NCBI GenBank assembly: GCA_016180645.1
Contig: JACPAV010000007.1
Location: forward strand, 104,888 to 168,887
Direction: 5' to 3'
From: Nitrospirota bacterium
GTDB taxonomy: Bacteria > JACPQY01
Length of the DNA: 64,000 bases
The first letter of the stretch is position 1; every line of letters begins with the position of its first letter. Both the position numbers and the translations under genes were made by a program. Shown here piece after piece: positions 16,122 to 24,780 of the stretch. The notes under the pieces were generated by a model, which ran no database searches, was not told the DNA's origin, and saw nothing but the letters and a program-made list of their open reading frames with translations.

Positions 16122-16122
16122 G

Positions 16123-19059
16123 CTACTTGCCTCCTGCGGGTTCAAGAACGAGAAGCTCGGCGGCGGCCGCGCGAACCTCCTCGCGGGTGAAGGGGAATTT
16201 CTTGTATTCGTTGGCCCACCAGAGCTCCCTGAGCTGATTGCTGTAGAATCGGCTTCGTGGGTGGGCGACGTTGCCCCCGGGAAGCGCGGTGTAGGCTTCG
16301 GGTCCATCCGGTTTCATTTCCACCACGATCCGATAGGACGGCCCGCTGCCGTAGGAGAACTTGGACTGCTGCTTCGAGGACATGAGGTCGAGACCGGGGT
16401 CGGAAGCATCCACCACAAACTGGCCACCAGGGCGGGGAAAACCTTTTAGGCCGAGCTTTGCGAAGATCGGATCCGTGGGAGACGGAATGCTGAACATCTC
16501 GGCGCTGTCGCCCTCCACGCTCTCACTGTCGGCGAGGTGACGCACGGTGAGGGTGTGAATTTTCCCCCAGAGCCACTGGCTGACCACCGAAGTTCCGAAT
16601 TTTGCGGTCAGACCCTCAATCGCCTCCTTATAGGCGCGTAGCGCGATGTCGCTACGGGTTTCGACGTCCGGTGTGCCCCAATCGTCCCAGAAGACGCTGG
16701 ATCCCGTGCTTCCATCCCCTGTGTTCTGGCATGCGGTTCCGGCGTCCGCGTCAACCGCATCACATTTCTTACGGAAGGTGATGTTGTAAAGCGCCCGCGC
16801 GTACTGTTGGCTGCCGAACGACTCGCCGCCGAGCTGGTCGTCAAACGTGAAATGCGCCAAGTTGGAAATCCACGCGTGGAAGATGGACGTGGCCACGGAG
16901 CTGGAAATGACCTGGGAATCCTGAGCCAGTTGGAGATCTCCCGTATCGGAGTCATACTTGTAGCCGGATGGGCTTGAGCATTTCCATCCGTCCACGTAGC
17001 TATATGCCGCCAGTCCCGTCTCGCCGAGCTGTGCCTTCTTCGGCCCAACGGAATCGGTCAGGACTTTGAGGAAATCGTCGCAGAGGAGCAGATACGTATC
17101 ACCCTGAATCTCCTTCATCTCCTTTATGGAAACCTTTCCGGTATTGCGGAGAACCTCGTCGATTCGCCCGGTGATTCGAGCTGCCCGGTAGCCCGCGTCA
17201 TAGAACGAGCCGTGGTAGTAGTCTTTGGTTGAAGTGGGCTGGTTGTTGGCCGTGGCGATGTAGCCCGTGTCGGGGTTTCTAAGCTTGGGGAGCCTGGCTT
17301 CATCGATGAATCCCTTCCAATCGCAGCTCCCGTCGCCGGGTAAGGGGAGGTAGAACGGAGAGGCGCACTTGGCGGAATCCCGATCGGGAACGAGGGCATT
17401 GGGGAACCAGCCGATGTTGTCATTTGAATCGATCACCACCTGGTTCTGCGCGCCCACTTTGAAGTTCTTCACGGCCGCCTCGAAATCGTCGATGCCCTTT
17501 GCCGTGAGGTATCCCTTGAAGGCGCGAAGTTCAAAAGTCGGGTCAAACCCGGTCCAGCGGACGGTCACGAGCGAGGTCGCCACTCCCTGTGCATCCCTCA
17601 CGACCCGAACGACGGGGCCATGTCCCTCCACCTCATACGTGAAGAAGTTGGACATGACGCATCGGCTCAGTGCTTCTTCATAGGTCGGGGGACTGTACGT
17701 GACCAGCATGTCGTCCAATCGGCTCTTGACCGACTTGGGGAGCGCGCATTTGCCTTCCGGACTTGATCCCGGCGCGAAAATGAGCGTGTCCTGATTCGCT
17801 TTCAACGGCCGATCGGCTCCCTGGAATTTCACGGTCCACTTGTCGGGTGAACCGTCCGCCTTGGTGAGCGTCTCGACATAGAAATCGGTCACATCGTAAC
17901 CCACCACCGTTTCCCCCCACGCGATTTTCTGGTTGAAACCGATGGCGATCCCGGGCGCGAGCGGGAACATGACGCCGGCCACGTTGAGGTCGCCGCCCTG
18001 CGTCTCCGTGTTGAGGTGGGCTTCGTGGAAGACGGAAGGTTGCTGAAGGGAGAGGTGGGGATCGTTAGCCAGCATCGGATACCCCGATTCGGTCTTGAGT
18101 CCGCGCACGACCCAATTGTTCGACGTCGGATTGAGCCCGGTGAGTTTCCGGAGGTTGTTGATGTACGAATCGAGGCCGTCAAACCCGGCGGTCGGCAGGG
18201 GGCCCGGCGCGGGACCATCCACGCCCTTCGCGTCGCGCCTTGCGGCCGACGATCGGGCAGGGGTCTTCTCAAACTTCCCGAACGACCCGGGCTTGGCCAC
18301 GATGGCATTTCTGAGCGGCGTGGTGACGAAGAGGTCCTGCATGTAGCCCAGCGCGGTCTTGCTCGCAGCGGTCGCGTCGGCCTCGACCTTACGATTGACC
18401 AGCTCCTTGACGAGGAAGGTATTGATGCTCTCATACCTGGTCCCTTCGCCCCCCTCGTTGTCGAAGCTCAAGAGGAAAGTCATCAGGCGCGCGAAAGCAA
18501 GGGAGTCGAGCGGCGACCAACCGGGATCCCCGTCTCGGGCGTTCAGAAGGCTGCCGTACAAGAGCTTCGGATCGCTGATGCCTTGGGCAAGAAATTCGAG
18601 AGGCATCTCTTCGGGGTTCATGGACTTGAGGTAGGCATTCACGCCGTCCGCGTACCGCTGCAAGAATCGGTTTTCCTCTGGGGTCATGTCACCGCTTCGA
18701 AAGAGCGCCTCGGCCACCTTGTAGTATCGGAACATCCGCGCCTGGATGTCGTCGGCGACCATGCTGCCCCCGAGGAGAATCGCCAGTTCCCCGGTGGCGG
18801 CCGCCCTCTGGATGATCATCTGGAACAGCCGATCCTTGGCATGGATGTAACCCTGCGCGAAGGCGACGTCGCCCTCGGATTTTCCGTAGATATGGGGAAC
18901 GCCGTAGACATCCCGAACGACTTCGACGCGTGCGTCCAGCCCCTTGGCGGAGACTCTTTCATTCACGGCCATGTCGAACAGGGCGCCTTCCCCGAGCGTC
19001 TTCTGGCTGCATGCGGAGAGGATCAGGCCGGCCGCCAAGACAGTAGCGCGACGTCTCAT
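16123..19059 (-). CDS. Penicillin acylase family (Ntn-hydrolase) lipoprotein
   Basis: A 978-residue member of the penicillin/acyl-homoserine-lactone/aculeacin acylase family, normally matured by self-cleavage into alpha and beta chains. The leader ends in LSAC (Cys17), so it is a lipoprotein. The alpha region has VYGVPHIYGKSEGDVAFAQG. The predicted nucleophile Ser313 begins SNNWVVRG, followed by GYPMLANDPHLSL, the usual family block. The residue before Ser is Thr, not the usual Gly. Family length is about 750-850, so this is long. It hydrolyses amide bonds of acylated amines; an acyl-amide lipid or signal molecule is a reasonable guess given the export genes around it. Confidence 0.9.
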   Translation of the reverse strand: MRRRATVLAAGLILSACSQKTLGEGALFDMAVNERVSAKGLDARVEVVRDVYGVPHIYGKSEGDVAFAQGYIHAKDRLFQMIIQRAAATGELAILLGGSMVADDIQARMFRYYKVAEALFRSGDMTPEENRFLQRYADGVNAYLKSMNPEEMPLEFLAQGISDPKLLYGSLLNARDGDPGWSPLDSLAFARLMTFLLSFDNEGGEGTRYESINTFLVKELVNRKVEADATAASKTALGYMQDLFVTTPLRNAIVAKPGSFGKFEKTPARSSAARRDAKGVDGPAPGPLPTAGFDGLDSYINNLRKLTGLNPTSNNWVVRGLKTESGYPMLANDPHLSLQQPSVFHEAHLNTETQGGDLNVAGVMFPLAPGIAIGFNQKIAWGETVVGYDVTDFYVETLTKADGSPDKWTVKFQGADRPLKANQDTLIFAPGSSPEGKCALPKSVKSRLDDMLVTYSPPTYEEALSRCVMSNFFTYEVEGHGPVVRVVRDAQGVATSLVTVRWTGFDPTFELRAFKGYLTAKGIDDFEAAVKNFKVGAQNQVVIDSNDNIGWFPNALVPDRDSAKCASPFYLPLPGDGSCDWKGFIDEARLPKLRNPDTGYIATANNQPTSTKDYYHGSFYDAGYRAARITGRIDEVLRNTGKVSIKEMKEIQGDTYLLLCDDFLKVLTDSVGPKKAQLGETGLAAYSYVDGWKCSSPSGYKYDSDTGDLQLAQDSQVISSSVATSIFHAWISNLAHFTFDDQLGGESFGSQQYARALYNITFRKKCDAVDADAGTACQNTGDGSTGSSVFWDDWGTPDVETRSDIALRAYKEAIEGLTAKFGTSVVSQWLWGKIHTLTVRHLADSESVEGDSAEMFSIPSPTDPIFAKLGLKGFPRPGGQFVVDASDPGLDLMSSKQQSKFSYGSGPSYRIVVEMKPDGPEAYTALPGGNVAHPRSRFYSNQLRELWWANEYKKFPFTREEVRAAAAELLVLEPAGGK

Positions 19060-19117
19060 GACGGATCCCTCTTCTTGCTCCCCCTCCGCTTTGCTTCGGG
19101 GACGACGATAGGATTCC

Positions 19118-20923
19118 TCATGGGGTCTTCTCGCGTCGCCAATACTCTGCGATCTGATCGATGAACAAATCCATCCGGATCATGAAGTTGTCGCGGTCCC
19201 GCAGGAACCCGATGCCGGAGTAGGCTCCCGCGATCCGGTCATACTCAAACCGGAACTTGAAAGGCGCGATGAGGTATTCGACGGCCGGCTGGAGGAGATA
19301 CGAGAGCGAATCGAACTCCCCGTATTCGGCGATCGTGGCGAACGAGGGGGCCAGATAGCCTCGACCCAGCGTGTATCCGGTCTGGATCAGGAAGGTGGAT
19401 TTGTAGCCATTCACCTTCATTCGAACGAATCGCGGCTGCGAGAGGGTCTGGTCTCCCTTTCCCGGAACGGTCAGTCTGGCGACGAAGGCGTCCTCCTGCA
19501 CGCTGAACGAAGCGCCCTTCTGGAGATCGGCCCAATGTTCCCCAATGACCTGGGCGGAGATGAAAAATGTCTGGCGGGGATTGAGCGCCCGAATCCACTG
19601 GTTGTGATCCGCGCCCAGCGCCCACTTCACCACATCGGAGCGCGGGAGCGTCCCTTCGCGCCCGGATTCCAGGACGGCCTTCTGCCGGGCGAGGACATCG
19701 GTGAGGGCAACCGGATCGACTCGCCGGGTTTCGTCCAGCTCGAAGGTGGGCGCGAGAAGCGGGATGTTGGTTTCGGGGAGAAAGTAGGGGTGATCGTAGA
19801 GAAGCGCCGTCTCTCCGCGCAGGATCGTGTAGGGAGAGAAAGGGACCGGGCCCGAAACCGTGGCGCCGGTAATCATGATTTTCGGGTAGGCCAGTTCGAG
19901 AAACGGGGTGCCCTTGGGATATTCCTTGTCGATGATGGGGGCCGTGGACGAAATCGCCGTCTTGATCTGCTTCGTGAGCGACGTATCGAAGGCGAGTCGT
20001 GGTGTGGGCGATTCGGGATAGGTCCAGTAGTGGGCCGTGGTGTAGCTCATGTCGCCGGCGTTGAAGAGCAGACGGCCGCCTGTGCGCGCATCGTCCCATC
20101 GGTTCTTGGAGAGGAGCCGGAGCGAGAGGGGGGATGGGGGACCGGTAATGACCGACCACGGGCCTTCCTGTGGAACGGTGGGACCGGGCGTCAGGGCCGG
20201 GAGAGGCTCGTAGAACCCTTCCAGGGCGACGTTGTAAACCGGACCGGCCGAGCCGACATCGTACGATCCCTTGAGCATGACGGATGGCACGCGCCGCTCG
20301 TCCAGCGGGGTGAGGAATCCTCCGAAGGTCTGGTCGAGCGGATTGATAATGTCCAGAATGCGGAAGACGTCGGCCTCGCCCCAGGAGAGGTTTTGTTTTC
20401 CGATTCGGACGTTGAGATGGCGGAACGCGCGGAAGTCGCCGTAGACTTCATGGATTCGCGATTTCTGCCGGAGATTGTTGCGGACCGGCTCTGGGATGGT
20501 GTCCGTGAAGAGCTTCGGGCCGTAATCGTAAATGCCGTCGTACTCCACTCGCACGCCGAAGAAGAACTTGACCTGATCGATGGCGAGCCGCTCGTCCAGC
20601 ATCTGGAGCGAGGGCGTGACGCTTCCCCGCTTGGACATGTCGATGTTGAGCTGGGGTTCCAGATAGTAGCGGTTCTGGAGAAGCGAGTAGGCCTCCATAT
20701 CGAACGTCGGCACGAAGGTCTGTTGGGGCGATTGCGGATCGCGCAGATCCAGCAGGGTGTACCCTTTTCGGAATCCTTCCGGCTCCTGCGCGAGGAACCG
20801 CGCCTGTGTGTAGGTTTTGAGGGTGACCTGCACGGCCCGATCTTCATCGAGGAAAACGACGGCTCCTGCGGTAGTGGAGTGAGCCGCCAAGACCAACAGC
20901 GCCATAGCGAACGTTCTCTTCAT
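19118..20923 (-). CDS. DUF1302 family outer membrane protein
   Basis: A 601-residue predicted outer-membrane beta-barrel. A signal peptide (MALLVLAAHSTTAGA) is followed by long stretches of alternating beta-strand pattern. The block RIGKQNLSWGEADVFRILD followed by IINPLD is characteristic of DUF1302. The C-terminus (FLRDRDNFMIRMDLFI) has the strand-like, aromatic pattern of barrel ends. Its start overlaps the RND gene's stop as ATGA, so translation is coupled. It is a candidate outer-membrane conduit for the RND exporter. Confidence 0.87.
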   Translation of the reverse strand: MKRTFAMALLVLAAHSTTAGAVVFLDEDRAVQVTLKTYTQARFLAQEPEGFRKGYTLLDLRDPQSPQQTFVPTFDMEAYSLLQNRYYLEPQLNIDMSKRGSVTPSLQMLDERLAIDQVKFFFGVRVEYDGIYDYGPKLFTDTIPEPVRNNLRQKSRIHEVYGDFRAFRHLNVRIGKQNLSWGEADVFRILDIINPLDQTFGGFLTPLDERRVPSVMLKGSYDVGSAGPVYNVALEGFYEPLPALTPGPTVPQEGPWSVITGPPSPLSLRLLSKNRWDDARTGGRLLFNAGDMSYTTAHYWTYPESPTPRLAFDTSLTKQIKTAISSTAPIIDKEYPKGTPFLELAYPKIMITGATVSGPVPFSPYTILRGETALLYDHPYFLPETNIPLLAPTFELDETRRVDPVALTDVLARQKAVLESGREGTLPRSDVVKWALGADHNQWIRALNPRQTFFISAQVIGEHWADLQKGASFSVQEDAFVARLTVPGKGDQTLSQPRFVRMKVNGYKSTFLIQTGYTLGRGYLAPSFATIAEYGEFDSLSYLLQPAVEYLIAPFKFRFEYDRIAGAYSGIGFLRDRDNFMIRMDLFIDQIAEYWRREKTP

Positions 20924-23217
20924 TTAGTCTGGGACCTCCCTGGAAGGATCATTTTGGCCAAGACCGGTACAAAGATCAATGCTCCAATGTAGTTCAAAAT
21001 CATGAGGAGGGCCAGCAAAAGCGCCATTTCGGATGTGAACTTGAGCGGGGTGAATACCCAAAAGATGACCCCGGCCACGAGCGTGGTGGCGGTGAAGAGG
21101 ACCGCCTTGCCCGTGGTCTGGATGGTGGTACGGTAGGCATCGAGGAAGTGGGCCCCCTTCCCCAACTCCTCTTGAAGGCGTTCGTAGACGTAGATGCCGT
21201 AGTCGATGCCCACCCCAATCCCCACGGCGGCCACGGGGAGCGAGTTGATGTTCATGTCGATCCCGCCGAGGTACATGAACGCCTCGGACAGAAATTGGGA
21301 TAGGAGAAGAGGGGGGACGAGGATGAAGGCGGCGCGCAATGACCGATAAAAGAACAGGACCAGGAGGAATGTCGTGCTGAGAACAACGCCGAGGATGAGC
21401 CAATACGACCGTTCGACCTCTTCATTGACCGCGGCCAGGACGCCGAGGAGGCCGCCGGCCAGTCTGAACTTGATCTCGGCGGTGCTCATCTCCTTTGCGA
21501 GGCGCTGTGCTTCGGCCACGATCTTCTCGATGATTCCCGCCGAAAAGTCGGTGTAGAAAAGCGTGACCGTGGCGTCCTTGAAATCGGTGCTGAACAGGCT
21601 TTGGAGTTCCCGGCCCTGCGAGAGGGGGAACGCGATGGCGCCGACGTCGCTCTCGCGGTACGGGAGGATCTCCCAGTTGGGATCGCCCTCCCGGAAGAAC
21701 ATGTAGACGCGACTGACCACTTGCGTCAGCGTGATCGAGCCGGAGGCGTTCGTCGCCTCCTTCAGGCGCTCGGCGAAGCGATCGATCGTCCGGAGATTCT
21801 CGATCTTTTTCACGGCTCCCGCCTGATCGCCCTCGACGATGACGACGAACCGGTTGGAGCCGGCGAAATTCTTGTTTACGTGCTCGGTGGCGACGTTGTA
21901 GGGGTGGTCAGCGGGCAGGATGGCCGCGCCCGGCATGAGGTTGCCCACGCGGAGCCGGGTGCCCACAATTCCCCCGCCCACGATGAGGACGATGAACAGA
22001 ACGAACATGGCCTTGATTCGCCGTTCCCCGGCCAGAATGCGGATCTCGATGCGGGCCAGGAGGTCGTAGAACTTGCGCGAGGAAAAATAGGGCTTTGATC
22101 CCGGAGGGGGGAAGAGAGAAAGCAGCACCGGCGACACCGTCAGCACCCCGATGAGAATGCTGCCGATCCAGAAGCTGGAATAGACGGCGAGTTTCCACAT
22201 CAGAGGAATGCCGGAGACGGCGATCGTCAGAATGCCGAGTCCATCGGTGATGATCGACAGGAGGGCCGGGCGCATGAGGGGTTTGAATGAACCTTGGACG
22301 GCCGCCACCTTGTTCGGATACTTCCCGAAGTCGGTGTAGTAACGCTCCATGATTTGCACCGAGTGGCTGAGGGCCCTCGCGGAGAGGAGGAGCGGGACGA
22401 CGAGGAGGAGCGGATCGATGGCGAGTCCGACCAGGCCCGCCATGCCGAGGCCCCACTCGGCGGACACCAGCGCGGCCACGAATGGAATGACCACCCCTTT
22501 CCCGTCGCCGAAGAAAAAGAACAGCATGAGGAGCAGTGCGGCGGCCGTAATCGCGAAGACCATGTGGATTCGCGGCATGTAGTGGTGAATCCACGAGTAC
22601 AGGGCGGGAAAGCCCGTGATGTGAATTTCGGTGGAAGGGGAGGTGAACTTGGACTGGAATTCCTGGAGTCGGTCCCCGAGGTAATGGAAGTCGAGTTCCT
22701 CTTCCCAGAGACCCACGACCAACAAGGTTGATCGCCCATCTTCCGAAACGATGAACCCCTTGACCCCTTGATTGCGTTCGATGTTGAGCCGGATTTCATT
22801 GGAATCTTTTTCGTCCTTGGGGAGCGATTCGACGATCGGGGCCGAAGCGACGGAGAACCCCCGCACTCGGAAACCGCGGACGGAGGGGTGTGTCAGCGAA
22901 ATCACCTGGAAGGGGTTGACCCCCTTCGTATCCATGAGGAACCGCGTGGCTTCATCGAGCTTCCGCATGAACGGCGGGTCGACCACGTGGCCTTCCTTGT
23001 TTTCCATCACGACGAGCAGGAGATTGGCCGTGCCGAAGAGCTTCCGGAACTCCCGGTAGACCTTGATGAAGGGATGGCGGGGCGGATACAGCTCGAAAAA
23101 ATTCGTGTGAATGCGAACGCGGCTCAGTTCGTAGCCGAAGAAGATCGTGCCGAGGATGGCGAAAGCGAGGGCGGCCACCCGGTGGCGGAGAACGAAAGCG
23201 AGGTAGCGCGCCGTCAT
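20920..23217 (-). CDS. RND/MMPL-family transporter (HAE-3-like)
   Basis: A 765-residue inner-membrane transporter. One N-terminal membrane helix (ALAFAILGTIFFGYEL) is followed by a periplasmic region (about residues 35-200), then a bundle of helices (IHMVFAITAAALLLMLFFFF, VVPLLLSARALSHSV), a second periplasmic loop and a second bundle (DMNINSLPVAAVGIGVGIDY, LVAGVIFWVFTPL). The GIDYGIYV motif, with Asp in a membrane helix, is the proton-relay type of motif seen in MMPL and sterol-sensing-like RND proteins. ATG 23215-23217 overlaps the upstream stop as ATGA. Relatives move lipids or hopanoids, so lipid export is likely; the cargo is unknown. Confidence 0.9.
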   Translation of the reverse strand: MTARYLAFVLRHRVAALAFAILGTIFFGYELSRVRIHTNFFELYPPRHPFIKVYREFRKLFGTANLLLVVMENKEGHVVDPPFMRKLDEATRFLMDTKGVNPFQVISLTHPSVRGFRVRGFSVASAPIVESLPKDEKDSNEIRLNIERNQGVKGFIVSEDGRSTLLVVGLWEEELDFHYLGDRLQEFQSKFTSPSTEIHITGFPALYSWIHHYMPRIHMVFAITAAALLLMLFFFFGDGKGVVIPFVAALVSAEWGLGMAGLVGLAIDPLLLVVPLLLSARALSHSVQIMERYYTDFGKYPNKVAAVQGSFKPLMRPALLSIITDGLGILTIAVSGIPLMWKLAVYSSFWIGSILIGVLTVSPVLLSLFPPPGSKPYFSSRKFYDLLARIEIRILAGERRIKAMFVLFIVLIVGGGIVGTRLRVGNLMPGAAILPADHPYNVATEHVNKNFAGSNRFVVIVEGDQAGAVKKIENLRTIDRFAERLKEATNASGSITLTQVVSRVYMFFREGDPNWEILPYRESDVGAIAFPLSQGRELQSLFSTDFKDATVTLFYTDFSAGIIEKIVAEAQRLAKEMSTAEIKFRLAGGLLGVLAAVNEEVERSYWLILGVVLSTTFLLVLFFYRSLRAAFILVPPLLLSQFLSEAFMYLGGIDMNINSLPVAAVGIGVGIDYGIYVYERLQEELGKGAHFLDAYRTTIQTTGKAVLFTATTLVAGVIFWVFTPLKFTSEMALLLALLMILNYIGALIFVPVLAKMILPGRSQTK

Positions 23218-24299
23218 GGGGAGACCTTCACGACGGTTCCTTTTTGGCCGGCGAACAAGCACGAGCCATCCGGGAGGACCAGCGCCTTGCGGAACCACAG
23301 GGCATCGTAGTCCGGATTTCGAACGCGGTCCCACGCACGGCCCTCATCGAAGCTGAAAGCCATGAGACCATCGGAACCGGTGAGGCAGATCGTGCGCCCT
23401 TTCGCGTCGCCATCGAATATGGCGTTGTCACCGATGGGCAGTTCGATTTTCTCAACGCGGGGGAACGTTCGGGGCTTGCCGAAGTGAAGCTTGAAGAGGG
23501 TTCCGAGGGAGCCGCCGGTCCATAACACTTTTCCGTCTCCGGTGACGAAGAACAGCGTCGGACCTTCCTCGGCTTCGGCGTCCTCCGGTGACGCGGAAGA
23601 AGATTTCTGGAGGGCCATGTCGTGGAACGTCTTTCCGCCGTCCTTTGATTCGAAGAGTTTTCCTCTCTCCGCAGCCACGTACAGCGTTCCATCATCCAAC
23701 GCCAGGATGTCGTTCAGGATGACGTCGTTCCTTACGAAGAAATCGTGACCCGAGTCGGAGAGGGTGGCTGCCGCCTGGGGCGGTATCTCGCTGCCCTTGC
23801 CGTACGACTCCCCCGAACCGGGATCGGCAACATCGCGCGTGAGCACGGGAACGCCCATGAAATCGGGGCCGAATTTCACTTCGAGCGGCTGCTCGACCCA
23901 GGATTTCCCGGAATCCTCCGAACGGAGAAGGGTGCCCCAATCTCCGACGGCGATCAGGCGGGTATCAGAGACAACGCCGATGCTCAGCAGATGATAGGAA
24001 GATGGGGTCTGGTTGCGGGACCACGTTCGCCCGCGATCGCGACTCAGGAACATGGAGCCGCCTTCACCGGCAACGGCCATGAGATCACCGTGCCTATCGA
24101 TGGCCGTGATCAATCCGTCCCCGAAGTAGTTGCAGGACTCCTGCTTCGGTTCGAGTTGGATCCGGCAGACGGCGCCGCGCTTGCCCGTTGCCCAGAAGTC
24201 GTTCCCGCCGGCCGGGGAAAGCGAATGGATGTCCCTGGGGAATTGGAAGCTGGTTGTTGAGAACTGCAATAGGGCGAGGACTCCCAGCCAGACGTGCAT
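23214..24299 (-). CDS. YCF48/BNR-repeat beta-propeller protein, exported
   Basis: A 361-residue protein with a short signal peptide (VWLGVLALLQFSTTSF) and repeated BNR/YCF48 blocks: FLSRDRGRTW (about residues 84-93), LLRSEDSGKSW, LFESKDGGKTF and AFSFDEGRAW. These Asp-box motifs mark a beta-propeller of the photosystem II stability factor HCF136 type. In non-photosynthetic bacteria such proteins sit beside RND transporters and DUF1302/DUF1329 genes, as here. It is the first gene of the operon and probably acts as a periplasmic assembly or binding factor for the exporter. Confidence 0.83.
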   Translation of the reverse strand: MHVWLGVLALLQFSTTSFQFPRDIHSLSPAGGNDFWATGKRGAVCRIQLEPKQESCNYFGDGLITAIDRHGDLMAVAGEGGSMFLSRDRGRTWSRNQTPSSYHLLSIGVVSDTRLIAVGDWGTLLRSEDSGKSWVEQPLEVKFGPDFMGVPVLTRDVADPGSGESYGKGSEIPPQAAATLSDSGHDFFVRNDVILNDILALDDGTLYVAAERGKLFESKDGGKTFHDMALQKSSSASPEDAEAEEGPTLFFVTGDGKVLWTGGSLGTLFKLHFGKPRTFPRVEKIELPIGDNAIFDGDAKGRTICLTGSDGLMAFSFDEGRAWDRVRNPDYDALWFRKALVLPDGSCLFAGQKGTVVKVSP

Positions 24300-24334
24300 G
24301 AGTGATTCATAGGCCGGGTGGCCGCAAAGTTCAA

Positions 24335-24367
24335 GGGATTAATCCCATGGAAGTGCGTATTGCACTT
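24335..24367. promoter_or_regulatory. Palindromes in front of tRNA-Lys
   Basis: GGGATTAATCCC (24335-24346) is a perfect 12-bp palindrome, and AAGTGC-GTATT-GCACTT (24351-24367) is a perfect 6-bp inverted repeat that overlaps the -35 box of the tRNA promoter. Either could be an operator or a processing signal; nothing in the sequence tells which protein would bind. Confidence 0.35.
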
Positions 24368-24388
24368 TGGCCTCCCCGCCTGTATAAA
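24360..24388 (+). promoter_or_regulatory. Sigma70-type promoter of tRNA-Lys
   Basis: TTGCAC (24360-24365) and TATAAA (24383-24388) are separated by exactly 17 bp, and the mature tRNA begins 14 bp after the -10 box. Spacing and sequence fit a housekeeping promoter. Confidence 0.7.
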
Positions 24389-24401
24389 AAACGGGCTTTT
24401 G

Positions 24402-24470
<69 letters not shown>

Positions 24471-24474
<4 letters not shown>

Positions 24475-24613
24475 TGGAAGGGCACGTACTCACGCGCCCG
24501 CGAGCCAGGATGGTGAGCGCCGGGCCAATCGCGCAAGTGCGGCCCAGGACGGGCACGTACTTGCGCACACGCGAGCCACGATGGTGAGCCACAGGCCAAT
24601 CGCGTGTGTGCGG
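24471..24613. repeat. Two tandem units of the ~71-bp palindromic repeat
   Basis: Unit A (24471-24542) begins with the last bases of tRNA-Lys, CCCATGGAAGGG, and ends CGCGCAAGTGCGG. Unit B (24543-24613) begins CCCAGGACGGG and ends CGCGTGTGTGCGG. They share GGGCACGTACT, CGCGAGCCA-GATGGTGAGC and CCAATCGCG. In unit B the arms GCGCACACGCGA and TCGCGTGTGTGC pair at 11 of 12 positions, and the variable bases change on both sides compared with the copy at 13697, which points to a conserved stem. Nothing else is recognised in 24614-24780. Confidence 0.72.
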
Positions 24614-24780
24614 TCCATGCCACAAGACGGTCTCCAACCGACCCGCGTTGCCAACTCCATGGATTTGAGCTACATACCGCAGGGTAAGCTGAAGCATGAA
24701 ACGACAACGGCCAAAGGGGGGAGCGGAATCCCGGTCAATCCAGCATGTCAGTCTCCTGGGTCGGGCGGCGGCAGCCATCC

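Noticed and set aside
19535-20992. Open frame of 485 codons on the + strand opposite the DUF1302 gene
   Set aside because: The DUF1302 reading has a signal peptide and family motifs; the + frame is low-complexity Gly/Arg/Glu-rich sequence.
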